This document shows positions 22,073 through 29,705 of a stretch of DNA of 64,000 nucleotides, in pieces. How positions within the stretch are numbered: the stretch's first letter is position 1; each line of letters starts with the position of its first letter. The stretch lies in the NCBI GenBank assembly GCA_965277875.1, contig CBDIDV010000002.1, positions 186,001 to 250,000 of the forward strand. Reading direction: 5' to 3'. The notes beneath the pieces were generated by a model. The model was not told the DNA's origin, did no database searches, and saw only the letters and a list, made by a program, of their open reading frames with translations. The DNA comes from CAWFQB01 sp965277875. GTDB taxonomy: Bacteria; Armatimonadota; Chthonomonadetes; Chthonomonadales; Chthonomonadaceae. A program made the translations under genes and the position numbers.

Positions 22073-22324
22073 ATGTCAATCATAGGTCCGGCGGCGTCTG
22101 CGTATTATACGGCAGAGCGCGCCGCAACGGACAACAGCGTTTCGCAGCCGGTGTCGCAACCCTCTAAGGCGTCCGCGCCACAGAGGGAAACCGAGCTGTC
22201 GCGTCAACTGGAAGATCGGCTGACGAATGAGGTTTCGCGCATTCGTCGGCAGATCGCGCCCGATGCCGCGACCGCCGCATTCCCGCAGGACGGGCGGGGC
22301 AGTCGGCTTGACATTCGGGCATGA
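22073..22324 (+). CDS. Small hypothetical protein
   Basis: 83 aa. The frame opens at 21974, but ATG 22073 is preferred because a near-ideal GAGGAGG lies 5 bases upstream. Sequence MSIIGPAASAYYTAERAATD, then a Gln/Ser-rich segment and a charged helix (ELSRQLEDRLTNEVSRIRRQ). No signal peptide or membrane segment. Family not recognised. Followed by a terminator, so probably monocistronic. Confidence 0.65.
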   Translation: MSIIGPAASAYYTAERAATDNSVSQPVSQPSKASAPQRETELSRQLEDRLTNEVSRIRRQIAPDAATAAFPQDGRGSRLDIRA

Positions 22325-22360
22325 CGGTATACACAACGAACGACACATAAAGACCGGGGT

Positions 22361-22394
22361 GGGCAGGACATACTGCCTGCCCTGATTTTGTTTT
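22361..22394 (+). terminator. Terminator after the 83-aa gene
   Basis: GGGCAGG (22361-22367) pairs with CCTGCCC (22376-22382), followed by TGATTTTGTTTT. Confidence 0.7.
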
Positions 22395-22476
22395 CCTCAC
22401 GCGGCTATCAGGGCGCTCGTACAGTACGGGGCAATCAGGCGGCTTGATGCGACTTAATCGAGTTGTTGTGTCCCCC

Positions 22477-22579
22477 GTAGTACCGCTCCTCTTGTCCCCT
22501 GCCGAAAACGCTTCCGAAAGCGCAGAATTGTCTCGGCAGACAAGGCTGCTTCGGCGGGGGACAAGAGGAGCGGTACTAC
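22477..22579. repeat. Cloverleaf-like inverted repeat element
   Basis: Outer arms 22477-22499 and 22557-22579 are perfect over 23 bp and extend, after one mismatch, by GCCGAA/TTCGGC. The interior contains two further hairpins, CGCTT-N4-AAGCG and TTGTCT-CGGC-AGACAA, giving a three-arm fold. Lies just past the stop of the nuclease gene (minus) and after the small plus-strand gene. Confidence 0.93.
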
Positions 22580-22619
22580 ACTGCGTCCTAATTAAGATGG
22601 TATCAAAGTTAAGAGGGTA

Positions 22620-24539
22620 TCAAGCGGTGTCGAGCAGAATGGTCAGAAATGCGGCGAGGCGGGGCAGAGTGTCAGGCTGGCCGGGGCGCAGTCCGAACGC
22701 GCCCACTCCCGCCGTGCCGAATGGATGTTCCGCGCTGGCAGTGGGATAGGCATAGACGGTTTTTGTAAGTTCGCTGCCGGGTTCTCTGTCCTGCATTTCA
22801 TCGGTACGCTTTTCTATTGAAGATGCGTCCTGTGCGCTGCTTCCCGGAAAAAGACACCATGCCGCCTGAACGCCGCTTATCTTGCTTGCTGTCTTGTGAC
22901 CGCGCCCGGTTCGCGTAACGATAGCATCGCGGTAGGTGTGCATTTTGTTGATGTCGTCCTGCGCGTCTGAGGGCTGCGCGTACCGCCTGTACTTCGGGTC
23001 CAGCAGTGTCAGTGCGCCGCGCCAGTGCAGCGCAATATCGGGCTGCATGGCATGGGAACGCGACTCAAAAGCCAAATCCAAATCGTGCCGGCGCACAACA
23101 GACGAGTCGGGCGGCGGTGCGGGCGCCAAAACAGCGCGGGCATTCCTGGTGCGGTTTGTGGGCTGAGACGCCGCTGGAGGCGGCGCTGGAAACGCTATGC
23201 CGGATGTTTGTTGGGAGGGCTGCCCGGACGCCTGTTGAAACGCCGCCTGATTGGCGCTGGAAAAGAGGGGCTGATAGTAGAGATCGAGCGTTTCCGCATC
23301 CTGCTTACGCCTGCCTCGTTGATTGGGTCTGCGACCGTCGCCGTTGATTTTGCGGAAGCGAAGCCGGGACGCGCGGCCTGTCGCCATATTCAGGCGCAGG
23401 CCCTGCGGCGTACAGCGCAGCAGAGGGTGGGCGCTCTCTCCCGCCCCTTGCGCGTTCGCCGCTTCTAACTGCCAGCCCGCGCCCAGCAGCGCGGTCGCGA
23501 CTTGCAGGCAGCACCAGATTTCGTAGAGATGCCACGCTTCCAGGGAGGGCAGGGCGAGCATCGGCGCGTGTGTCCAGTCGAAGTCGAGCGGGTGGTGCAG
23601 CGCGCGCCATCCGTGATAGACCACGCCATACGCGGGGGCGCTGCGCGCGATCAGGTCCGCGGCGAACGGCGGATCGTATTCGTTCGCGCGCAGCGCGGGG
23701 CATCCGCGCCGAAGCGCGTCGGCGAGCAGTCGTCCGGCGACGTCCGCCAGACCTGCCGCCTTTTCGAAAGCGGTCTCGTCGTCACAAAAAGAGGCGAGAC
23801 GGGCCAGCGCCTTTGCCTCCTGCGCCATGTCTTTCAACAGCGACACCACCATGCGGTTTGCCCAGGTGTTTTGCGTAGACGCCAGCACAGGCTCGGAAAC
23901 CAGAGCGCGTTCTCCGGGGGGCGCGTTCGGTCGAGGTTTTTTTATAGAAGGACTTTCAGCATTCCGGCCTTCACCGACGGCCCCGACTGGTGAAGCGGAA
24001 GCCTGAGAAATATGCGGCATAGAAAACCGGGGGGGCGTGTCACAAGGGACGGGGCGCAGGGAACGAGACTGATCCGCCTGCAGAATTTGCCAGGCCGCAG
24101 CGGAAGCGGGGGAACGCGCCAGGGCCGTGGCCGTGGCCGCGCCGCCCCTGGAACGCGCAATGGAAATCTGTCGCCGCGTGGTTGTCGCCCGGCTGTCCGG
24201 CTGACGCGCGATCTCGTTCAGCGCGCCGGCCATCCGTGTCCATAACCCGCACAGGAAATGAAGACGCTCCAGGGGCGATGTGAGCGCGTCCACGCGGGCG
24301 GGAGCAGGCGAGGCAGGCACGTTCCCGCCCGGCTCGCAACTCGCCTGAGCGGGCCGCAGCGACCGCCCCAAAACCAGGGCCACATGCCCGATGTCTTCGA
24401 GCATGGCGCGGCGTTCACGCGCGTTCAGGCAGGCCGGGTTCGCCGCGTCTAAAGCGGGCATCCGGTCAAGCGGTTCGTGAACGGCGTCCTGAAAGCTGCG
24501 TGTGCGAGGATGTTCCAAGTAGGCTCCGGCCTCCGGCAT
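22620..24539 (-). CDS. Putative PD-(D/E)XK nuclease (DUF2357/PDDEXK_7-like), orphan McrC-type
   Basis: 639 aa. The C-terminal part carries a nuclease-like core: MQPDIALHWRGALTLLDPKY followed by DDINKMHTYRDAIV, i.e. Asp, then D-P-K and a conserved helix, as in the PDDEXK_7 family. Upstream (about residues 220-360) is a helical region (NTWANRMVVSLLKDM, LPSLEAWHLYEIWCCLQVA) like the DUF2357 partner domain. Residues 130-215 and 400-480 are low-complexity linkers. Relatives act with McrB-type GTPases in modified-DNA restriction; no such partner is in the window. ATG 24539 has no Shine-Dalgarno and is preceded by three 16-bp repeats. Function is inferred from fold motifs only. Confidence 0.65.
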   Translation of the reverse strand: MPEAGAYLEHPRTRSFQDAVHEPLDRMPALDAANPACLNARERRAMLEDIGHVALVLGRSLRPAQASCEPGGNVPASPAPARVDALTSPLERLHFLCGLWTRMAGALNEIARQPDSRATTTRRQISIARSRGGAATATALARSPASAAAWQILQADQSRSLRPVPCDTPPRFSMPHISQASASPVGAVGEGRNAESPSIKKPRPNAPPGERALVSEPVLASTQNTWANRMVVSLLKDMAQEAKALARLASFCDDETAFEKAAGLADVAGRLLADALRRGCPALRANEYDPPFAADLIARSAPAYGVVYHGWRALHHPLDFDWTHAPMLALPSLEAWHLYEIWCCLQVATALLGAGWQLEAANAQGAGESAHPLLRCTPQGLRLNMATGRASRLRFRKINGDGRRPNQRGRRKQDAETLDLYYQPLFSSANQAAFQQASGQPSQQTSGIAFPAPPPAASQPTNRTRNARAVLAPAPPPDSSVVRRHDLDLAFESRSHAMQPDIALHWRGALTLLDPKYRRYAQPSDAQDDINKMHTYRDAIVTRTGRGHKTASKISGVQAAWCLFPGSSAQDASSIEKRTDEMQDREPGSELTKTVYAYPTASAEHPFGTAGVGAFGLRPGQPDTLPRLAAFLTILLDTA

Positions 24540-24542
24540 CGT

Positions 24543-24590
24543 GTGGTATCTTGTCGCAGTGGTATCTTGTCTCAGTGGTATCGCGTTACA
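24543..24590. repeat. Three 16-bp tandem repeats upstream of the nuclease gene
   Basis: Units GTGGTATCTTGTCGCA (24543-24558), GTGGTATCTTGTCTCA (24559-24574) and GTGGTATCGCGTTACA (24575-24590). They begin 3 bases before the nuclease ATG (minus strand). Confidence 0.9.
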
Positions 24591-24698
24591 GAGGCCTGTC
24601 CCTATGTGTCACAATAGGTTGGACTGCGGTAACACTATTAACAAATCTTTATTTTACGAATACCTTTGCTTATAAAGAGGAACATATCAGTGTTGTGT

Positions 24699-24731
24699 TG
24701 AATCTACATTCAACTGAATCTACATTTAACT
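24699..24731. promoter_or_regulatory. Repeat operator candidate upstream of the ArsR-B12 regulator
   Basis: Two 16-bp direct repeats, GAATCTACATTCAACT (24700-24715) and GAATCTACATTTAACT (24716-24731). Within them a perfect dyad TTGAAT-CTAC-ATTCAA (24699-24714), followed by the half-like AAGATTAACT. A weak promoter TTGAAT-17-TACATT would overlap the dyad. Suggests autoregulation. Confidence 0.5.
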
Positions 24732-24818
24732 AAGATTAACTAGGATGCCGACATTAACGACCGATGATACAGGGGACAAGACTAACCTAAATACGAACAC
24801 TCGTCTGGAGAGAGTACG

Positions 24819-25949
24819 ATGCGTAACAATTATGATCCCGATGTGCTCTCGCAGGCCTTCGCGGAACCGTCGCGCCGCGCCCTGCTGGAAAACCTCCGCT
24901 ATGGGCGCAAGACCGTGACGCAGTTGGTCGAGGCCACGCATCTCAAGCAGCCCAACGTATCCAACCATCTGGCAAAAATGCGACTGCAAGGTATTGTACG
25001 GGCGGAACGCATCGGGCGTCAAGTGTTTTATTCGCTTTCGATGCCGTTTGCGGATGTCATGATGCGCCTGCTGGAGTTTGTCGCCAATCCTGTCGCGGAG
25101 GGCGCGGCGGTTCTGCACAGTCACGGCGCAAACTATGGCGGGGCTGCGGTCGCGAACGCGCCTTATATCGGCAATGGGGAACAAGGACGTGTGCCGGACG
25201 GCGTGGCCGGCAACGGTCGGCACGCCGAGCATGTCGCGCGCCACGCGGGACACGAAAATTCGCGCGCCCGTGACGAGAGCCTTCCCGATGAGGCCATGAT
25301 GAAGTGGCGCAGCGCCTACTTCGACGCGGTCATGGAGGGAAGCGAGGAGCAGGCCAGCACCCTGGTCAACGCCCTGCTCACGCATCGCATCTCGATGGGA
25401 ACCATTTACACCGATGTATTCCAGTGGGGCATCAACCACATTGGCGAGATGTTTGTGCGCGGCGAAACCGACGAGGCGCACGAACACATGGCCTCGGCGA
25501 TTACCGAGCGCATGATGGCCCGCGTGGTGCAGTTTCATACGCCCCTTGCGCGGACCGCCTGCCGCGCGATTCTGGGCTGCGTGGTGGGCAACTGGCACAT
25601 TCTGGGTATACGAATGCTGGGCGACGGCCTCAAAGAGTTGGGCTGGGACACGGTGTTTCTGGGGGCCAATGTGCCGACGCATAGTTTCGTCAGCATTACG
25701 GAGGCCATGAAGCCCGACCTGGTAATCGTGTCCTGCGCGATGGACGAGCAGGGCGAGGACGCGCGCAAGCTGCTGACACAACTGGACACGCTGCGCAAAA
25801 ACTCCGAGGAAGGTTTTCAGATCGTGGCGGGCGGGCATTATTTTCAAGAGCATGGCAAAGACATGGCGCACCTGCCGGTTGACTTCACGGCCTCCAACCT
25901 ACACCATTTCCTGGATGCGGTGAAACAGCGTTTCCCCGCCCCCTGCTGA
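24819..25949 (+). CDS. ArsR-type winged-helix regulator fused to a cobalamin-binding module
   Basis: 376 aa. Residues about 8-80 form an ArsR/SmtB winged helix (VTQLVEATHLKQPNVSNHLA as recognition region). A His/Gly-rich linker follows (about 95-155). Then a four-helix cobalamin cap (about 160-240) and a Rossmann B12-binding domain (about 245-350). The CarH-type W-x9-EH signature is present with Phe in place of Trp (FVRGETDEAHEH). The lower-ligand motif reads GNWHILG, i.e. H-x2-G is kept but the usual Asp/Glu two residues before His is Asn. C-terminal VAGGHYF is the late GG motif. Known B12 photoreceptors (CarH/LitR) use a MerR domain, so the ArsR domain is unusual. Likely a light- or cobalamin-responsive repressor. 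Confidence 0.88.
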   Translation: MRNNYDPDVLSQAFAEPSRRALLENLRYGRKTVTQLVEATHLKQPNVSNHLAKMRLQGIVRAERIGRQVFYSLSMPFADVMMRLLEFVANPVAEGAAVLHSHGANYGGAAVANAPYIGNGEQGRVPDGVAGNGRHAEHVARHAGHENSRARDESLPDEAMMKWRSAYFDAVMEGSEEQASTLVNALLTHRISMGTIYTDVFQWGINHIGEMFVRGETDEAHEHMASAITERMMARVVQFHTPLARTACRAILGCVVGNWHILGIRMLGDGLKELGWDTVFLGANVPTHSFVSITEAMKPDLVIVSCAMDEQGEDARKLLTQLDTLRKNSEEGFQIVAGGHYFQEHGKDMAHLPVDFTASNLHHFLDAVKQRFPAPC

Positions 25950-26076
25950 CGCGCAGGCGGCTCCGCGTAACACAAACGTTATGTCACGGGCGCAAACGAC
26001 AGTCGCTCCGCTCCTTCGGCAGATTCGTATAGTGTGACTAGACAAAAAATAGTTTGATTTATTTTTGCGTTACCCC

Positions 26077-26105
26077 TTGTCAAATCTGGCTGACAGTGTT
26101 ATAAT
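26077..26105 (+). promoter_or_regulatory. Strong predicted sigma70-type promoter
   Basis: TTGTCA (26077-26082), 17-bp spacer, TATAAT (26100-26105). Predicted start about 26111-26112, ahead of the structured stretch 26160-26360. Confidence 0.75.
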
Positions 26106-26154
26106 ATGGCTATACAACAAAGGAACGCGAATTCCGGTTGTATAGCCATTTTTT
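26106..26154 (+). terminator. Terminator-like hairpin directly behind the promoter
   Basis: ATGGCTATACAAC (26106-26118) and GTTGTATAGCCAT (26137-26149) are perfect complements, followed by six T. It could end transcripts from the ArsR-B12 gene, or, because a promoter overlaps its left arm, act as an attenuator or operator. A transcript starting near 26111 would keep only 8 bp of the stem. Confidence 0.7.
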
Positions 26155-26159
26155 ACAGA

Positions 26160-26360
26160 CGTGCTATTCCGACGCGGGGGGCGTCCGGTGTAGCCGAACC
26201 TTTGCAGACGAAGGCAACTTAGGGAGATGCCCCGGTCTGCAAGGGAACATAGGGCGAGACGACTTCTGGGGGGAATGTCGTCTCGCCCGAAACTTTGCCT
26301 GCCCGTTTAGAACTTATCGGACGGACGCGATTTCGCCGGTACAAATCCGGGCCGGATGCT
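26160..26360 (+). ncRNA. Candidate structured RNA / leader of unknown class
   Basis: About 200 nt rich in strong stems: 11 bp (26199-26209 with 26235-26245) enclosing GGCA/TGCC; a perfect 12-bp stem (26252-26263 with 26277-26288); a CCGG-TACAAAT-CCGG hairpin (26336-26350) resembling a T-arm; and a possible long-range GCCCG (26301-26305)/CGGGC (26348-26352) pairing. A good promoter lies upstream. No coding signal. It does not match cobalamin, SAM, TPP or c-di-GMP riboswitch core motifs as I know them. Confidence 0.5.
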
Positions 26361-26379
26361 GTAACAGGCGGTATGCGGC

Positions 26380-26385
26380 TATAAT
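26380..26385 (+). promoter_or_regulatory. -10 box for a probable leaderless ABC ATPase mRNA
   Basis: TATAAT ends 6 bases before the ATG at 26392, and no Shine-Dalgarno is present. Transcription would start at the start codon itself. Confidence 0.5.
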
Positions 26386-26391
26386 GTCTAT

Positions 26392-27414
26392 ATGACGCAA
26401 CATGCCGCAGCCGTGAAAATAGAAGCGCAAAACGTGATCGCGGGATACGGCGACAGGACCGTCCTGCACGATGTCACGCTAAGATGCACAGCAGGCGCGT
26501 TCGTGGGCCTAATCGGGCCGAATGGCTGCGGTAAATCTACACTCCTTCGTGTATTGTCGGGCATACTGCGCCCGCAGCAGGGGCGTGTGCTGCTCGACGA
26601 GCGTCCCCTGGCGGACTATACGCCCCGCGACATTGCGCGGCGCATGGCGTTTGTGCCGCAGGAAGAAAAAGCCGCATTCGAGTTTACGGCCCGCGATGTC
26701 GTGCTGATGGGCCGTTTTCCCTACCGTGTCGGACGGCGCGGGCCGAGCGAGGCCGATTACGCGCATGTCGAGCAAGCCCTGGCCGCCGTGGACATTATCG
26801 CGCTTGCCGACCGTCCCATCACGGAACTGTCCGGCGGCGAGCATCGGCGCGTCCTGCTGGCCCGCGCCCTGGCCCAGCAAACTCCCCTGCTGCTCTTGGA
26901 CGAGCCGACCGCGCATCTGGACATCACGCATCAGGCGGAACTGCTGCTGCTGGCCCAAGCCCTGGCGCACCCGCAAGCCCTGCAGGGGCAAAGCGCAGAC
27001 GCGGACAAGTCAAACGCCGCTGCGTCCAATCCGCGCCATGCAGACACCGATGCAGCAAACCACCCACCAAAAAGTTCACGCATCATGGGCGACAGTACAG
27101 CAGACAGCAACGCAAAAATGACGCCGCCCGTCGGTGTGCTGGCAGCCCTGCACGATCTGAATCAGGCGGCGGAATACTGCGACCGGCTTGTCTTAATGGC
27201 AGAGGGGCTTATCGTGGCGCAGGGAACGCCGGACGAGGTGCTTGTCAGCGCGCACATCCGAACGGCTTATCAGGCCCAGGCCGATATAGGCCGCAATCCC
27301 GTCACGGGCCGGCCCATGCTCTATGCCCTGCGCCCGCTGCGCTCCCCGAACGCCCCGCGCGCATCCAATGATTTTCTCGAATTGGAAACGCCGCCGCCCA
27401 AACCTGCGTCATAA
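26392..27414 (+). CDS. ABC transporter ATP-binding protein, iron/cobalamin (FecE/BtuD) type
   Basis: 340 aa. Drives import of siderophore, heme or cobalamin in this subfamily, with a FecCD-type permease and a binding protein, neither of which is in the window. Seen: Walker A GPNGCGKST, Q-loop VPQEE, signature ELSGGEHRR, Walker B LLLLDEPTAHLD, and H-loop AALHDLNQAAEYCDRL. Between Walker B and the H-loop a low-complexity Ala/Asp/Asn insert of about 55 residues (196-250) breaks the fold's usual continuity, and the C-terminus has a proline-rich tail. Position after a B12-domain regulator and a structured RNA hints at cobalamin, but this is only contextual. Confidence 0.9.
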   Translation: MTQHAAAVKIEAQNVIAGYGDRTVLHDVTLRCTAGAFVGLIGPNGCGKSTLLRVLSGILRPQQGRVLLDERPLADYTPRDIARRMAFVPQEEKAAFEFTARDVVLMGRFPYRVGRRGPSEADYAHVEQALAAVDIIALADRPITELSGGEHRRVLLARALAQQTPLLLLDEPTAHLDITHQAELLLLAQALAHPQALQGQSADADKSNAAASNPRHADTDAANHPPKSSRIMGDSTADSNAKMTPPVGVLAALHDLNQAAEYCDRLVLMAEGLIVAQGTPDEVLVSAHIRTAYQAQADIGRNPVTGRPMLYALRPLRSPNAPRASNDFLELETPPPKPAS

Positions 27415-27555
27415 TAGACGACGCATCCGCATTATTGTCATTTGGAACAGCGCGCGTTTGTTCTGTGAACCGCTGCAAGCAGCGCCCGCCGACCCGCATT
27501 TTCACCCTATGTCCCTGCCTACAAGCCCATTTGAGCCCATTGAGGAGATTATCCT

Positions 27556-28509
27556 ATGATTTCGAGACCATCACGCGCCGCCCGCCGCCTTGTTCCCGCC
27601 CTGGCGCTGCCTGTTTTGCTGGGGGGAAGTTTTGCCGCGTCCGTCCGCCCCTCGCTTGCCCTGAAACTCGCGCCCAGGCAGGACGATAAACCCGCCGTAA
27701 CCGTCAAGAAAGACGGCGACGAGAAAAAAGACGTAAAAACCTACACGATTCAGCGTAAATACAAAGTCGGAGATGTAGACCGCTACAATATCGCCGTAGA
27801 TGTATCCGGCGCGCAGAGCGTGAACCTGGGACTGCTGCTGAAAAACACCATCAAGGATGTCAAGGCGGACGGCGGGGCCACGATTCTGGGCGAATTCGAG
27901 AAGGCCACGGCCACGATTGCCGGCGGCGATCAGGAGATCACCGGTTTTTTGCCCACGCTGACGCAGACCTTCAGCGCGGCAGGAAAACTGACGGACCTTA
28001 AAACGGAGGGCGGCAACCCGGCGATTACGCAGACCGGCTTCCTGAACATCGTCAAGAGCGTTCTCGACGTCGCCGTGTATCCGCCCACGGCCCTTAAACC
28101 GGGAGACACCTGGGAGTATCATGCCGACGCCTCGCAGGCCGACCAGAAAGTAAAAGGCACGGCGACGTTCGTGGGCCTGGAAACCGTGGATGGAACGCCT
28201 ACCTACAAGATAAAAACGCTGACGGACGGCGCGGCTACGGCCCCGAACCCCGCGAATGGCGACAAGGTCAACATCAAGACGCACGCGGAAGGCACGCAAA
28301 ATCTGGATGTCGTGACCGGCAAGCTGGTGAAAGTGCAGACTTCCGTGTCCTCCAAAGTGGATGGGGGCGTGGGTGACTTCGCCGTCAAGTTCACGATGGC
28401 GCTTGTGACCGGCGATGCCGCCAAACCGGGAGACAAGCCTGCGGACGCCAAGCCTGCCGACAAGAAGGCAGGCGATAAGGACGGCGCAAAGACCGGCGCG
28501 GGCCGCTGA
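27556..28509 (+). CDS. Secreted hypothetical protein with lysine-rich tail
   Basis: 317 aa. Signal peptide (about residues 1-36, LVPALALPVLLGGSFAASVRP). The mature part is beta-rich (YTIQRKYKVGDVDRYNIAVD, LKPGDTWEYHADAS), resembling secreted surface proteins with a DUF6263-like layout, though I cannot confirm the family. The C-terminus is a Lys/Pro/Ala/Asp repeat tail (KPGDKPADAKPADKKAGDK) suited to cell-wall binding. ATG 27556 with GAGGAG 8 bases upstream. Follows the ABC ATPase by 141 bp; no functional link visible. Confidence 0.75.
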   Translation: MISRPSRAARRLVPALALPVLLGGSFAASVRPSLALKLAPRQDDKPAVTVKKDGDEKKDVKTYTIQRKYKVGDVDRYNIAVDVSGAQSVNLGLLLKNTIKDVKADGGATILGEFEKATATIAGGDQEITGFLPTLTQTFSAAGKLTDLKTEGGNPAITQTGFLNIVKSVLDVAVYPPTALKPGDTWEYHADASQADQKVKGTATFVGLETVDGTPTYKIKTLTDGAATAPNPANGDKVNIKTHAEGTQNLDVVTGKLVKVQTSVSSKVDGGVGDFAVKFTMALVTGDAAKPGDKPADAKPADKKAGDKDGAKTGAGR

Positions 28510-28545
28510 CGCCGTTTCCGTGCCGTATGTTTCTGTGCCGTCTTG

Positions 28546-29523
28546 TTATTCCGCTGCCGCCCTGTCTGCGCCGTCTGGCGTGGAGAGGGCGGCGGGCATA
28601 ATGGGGTTCGGAATGTTGGCTGCGAGCAGATGCCCCACAATATCGCCTGTCGGGGTGGGCAGAGCGGCAGTCTCGGAAGCGCCATTTGCGGCGGGCAGGG
28701 ACGCGGTATTAGGGGCGGCGCGCATTTTGCCGTCCGCTCCGATATTGGTTTTCTCCTGGTGATCGGCATTGGAGCGTTTCGCCATTTCGATGAACGGTGA
28801 CAGCAGATCAATGGGAATAGGCAGGATGGTCATGCTGCTGCGCTCGCTGGCGATCTCGCGCATGGACTGCAGATAGCGCAGCTGCATCGCGCCCGGTTCG
28901 CTGCTCATCATGGCGGCGGCCTGCGTCAGCCGCTCGGCGGCCTGGAACTCGCCCTCGGCGTTGATGACTTTGGCGCGTTTTTCGCGCTCGGCCTCGGCCT
29001 GCGCCGCCATCGCCCGCTTCATGGTTTCCGGCAGGCTTACGTCTCGCACCTCAACGGAACTGACCTTGATGCCGTAGGGTTCCGTCTGCGAGTCGATCAC
29101 GGTTTGCAGATGGTGGTTGATGCGGTCGCGCTGCGACAGCAGTTCGTCGAGTTCCGCCTGTCCAATCGTGCTGCGAAGCGAGGTCTGGGCGATCAGACTG
29201 GTCGTGCGGGCATAATTCTCGATGTTCAGGATCGCCATGCGTGGGTCCACGACATTGAACAGAACGATGGCGTCCACGGTAACAGGCACGTTGTCGCGCG
29301 TCATCATCTCTTGGCGCGGCACATCGAGGGTCACGATGCGCGTATCCACGCGGTACGCGCGGTCAATCCCCGGCAGCAGGAAGACCGGCCCCGGCCCTGC
29401 CAGACGGTTGTACTTGCCCAGGCGCAGGATCACGGCCCGCTCCCAGTTTGTCAGTATCTTGAAGGTCGCCGAGACCCCCATCAGGCCGAACAGCAGCAAA
29501 AACACGATTCCGACGATTTCCAT
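28546..29523 (-). CDS. SPFH/band-7 family protein (slipin/stomatin-like)
   Basis: 325 aa. One N-terminal membrane anchor (residues 3-22) followed by the band-7 domain: ERAVILRLGKYNRLAGPGPV, DVPRQEMMTRDNVPVTVDA, and the helical region with SLRSTIGQAELDELLSQRD and EAEREKRAKVINAEGE. Forms membrane-associated oligomers that organise microdomains or membrane proteases. The partner NfeD, often adjacent, is not here. A long Ala/Pro-rich C-terminal tail (about residues 245-325) is extra. ATG 29523 with GGGAG 6 bases upstream. Confidence 0.93.
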   Translation of the reverse strand: MEIVGIVFLLLFGLMGVSATFKILTNWERAVILRLGKYNRLAGPGPVFLLPGIDRAYRVDTRIVTLDVPRQEMMTRDNVPVTVDAIVLFNVVDPRMAILNIENYARTTSLIAQTSLRSTIGQAELDELLSQRDRINHHLQTVIDSQTEPYGIKVSSVEVRDVSLPETMKRAMAAQAEAEREKRAKVINAEGEFQAAERLTQAAAMMSSEPGAMQLRYLQSMREIASERSSMTILPIPIDLLSPFIEMAKRSNADHQEKTNIGADGKMRAAPNTASLPAANGASETAALPTPTGDIVGHLLAANIPNPIMPAALSTPDGADRAAAE

Positions 29524-29705
29524 TGCAAACTCCCGTTCCCTAATGCAGTGGCCTTGAAGCAGTTTACTCGAATGAGTCTACTCGGATAAATTTACGTGAA
29601 ACAGCGTCCCACGGCAGTTCAGGCGGCTCGCCTCTTGCGAGCGTCGGCTCTGACCGCTCTCAACGGATATACGCGCCCTCGTTCGATCAGGGTTCATTCG
29701 CGGCG

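Noticed and set aside
24543..24731. CRISPR array
   Set aside because: Repeats are only 16 bp, contiguous without spacers and only two or three copies; no cas genes.
26160..26360. Cobalamin riboswitch
   Set aside because: Considered because of the B12 regulator and the ABC ATPase, but the core GCCACTG-like B12 box and the AGGGAA..GGTG pattern are not present in either orientation.
26290..26362. tRNA gene
   Set aside because: CCGGTACAAATCCGG resembles a T-arm, but no 7-bp acceptor stem, D-arm or anticodon arm fits around it.
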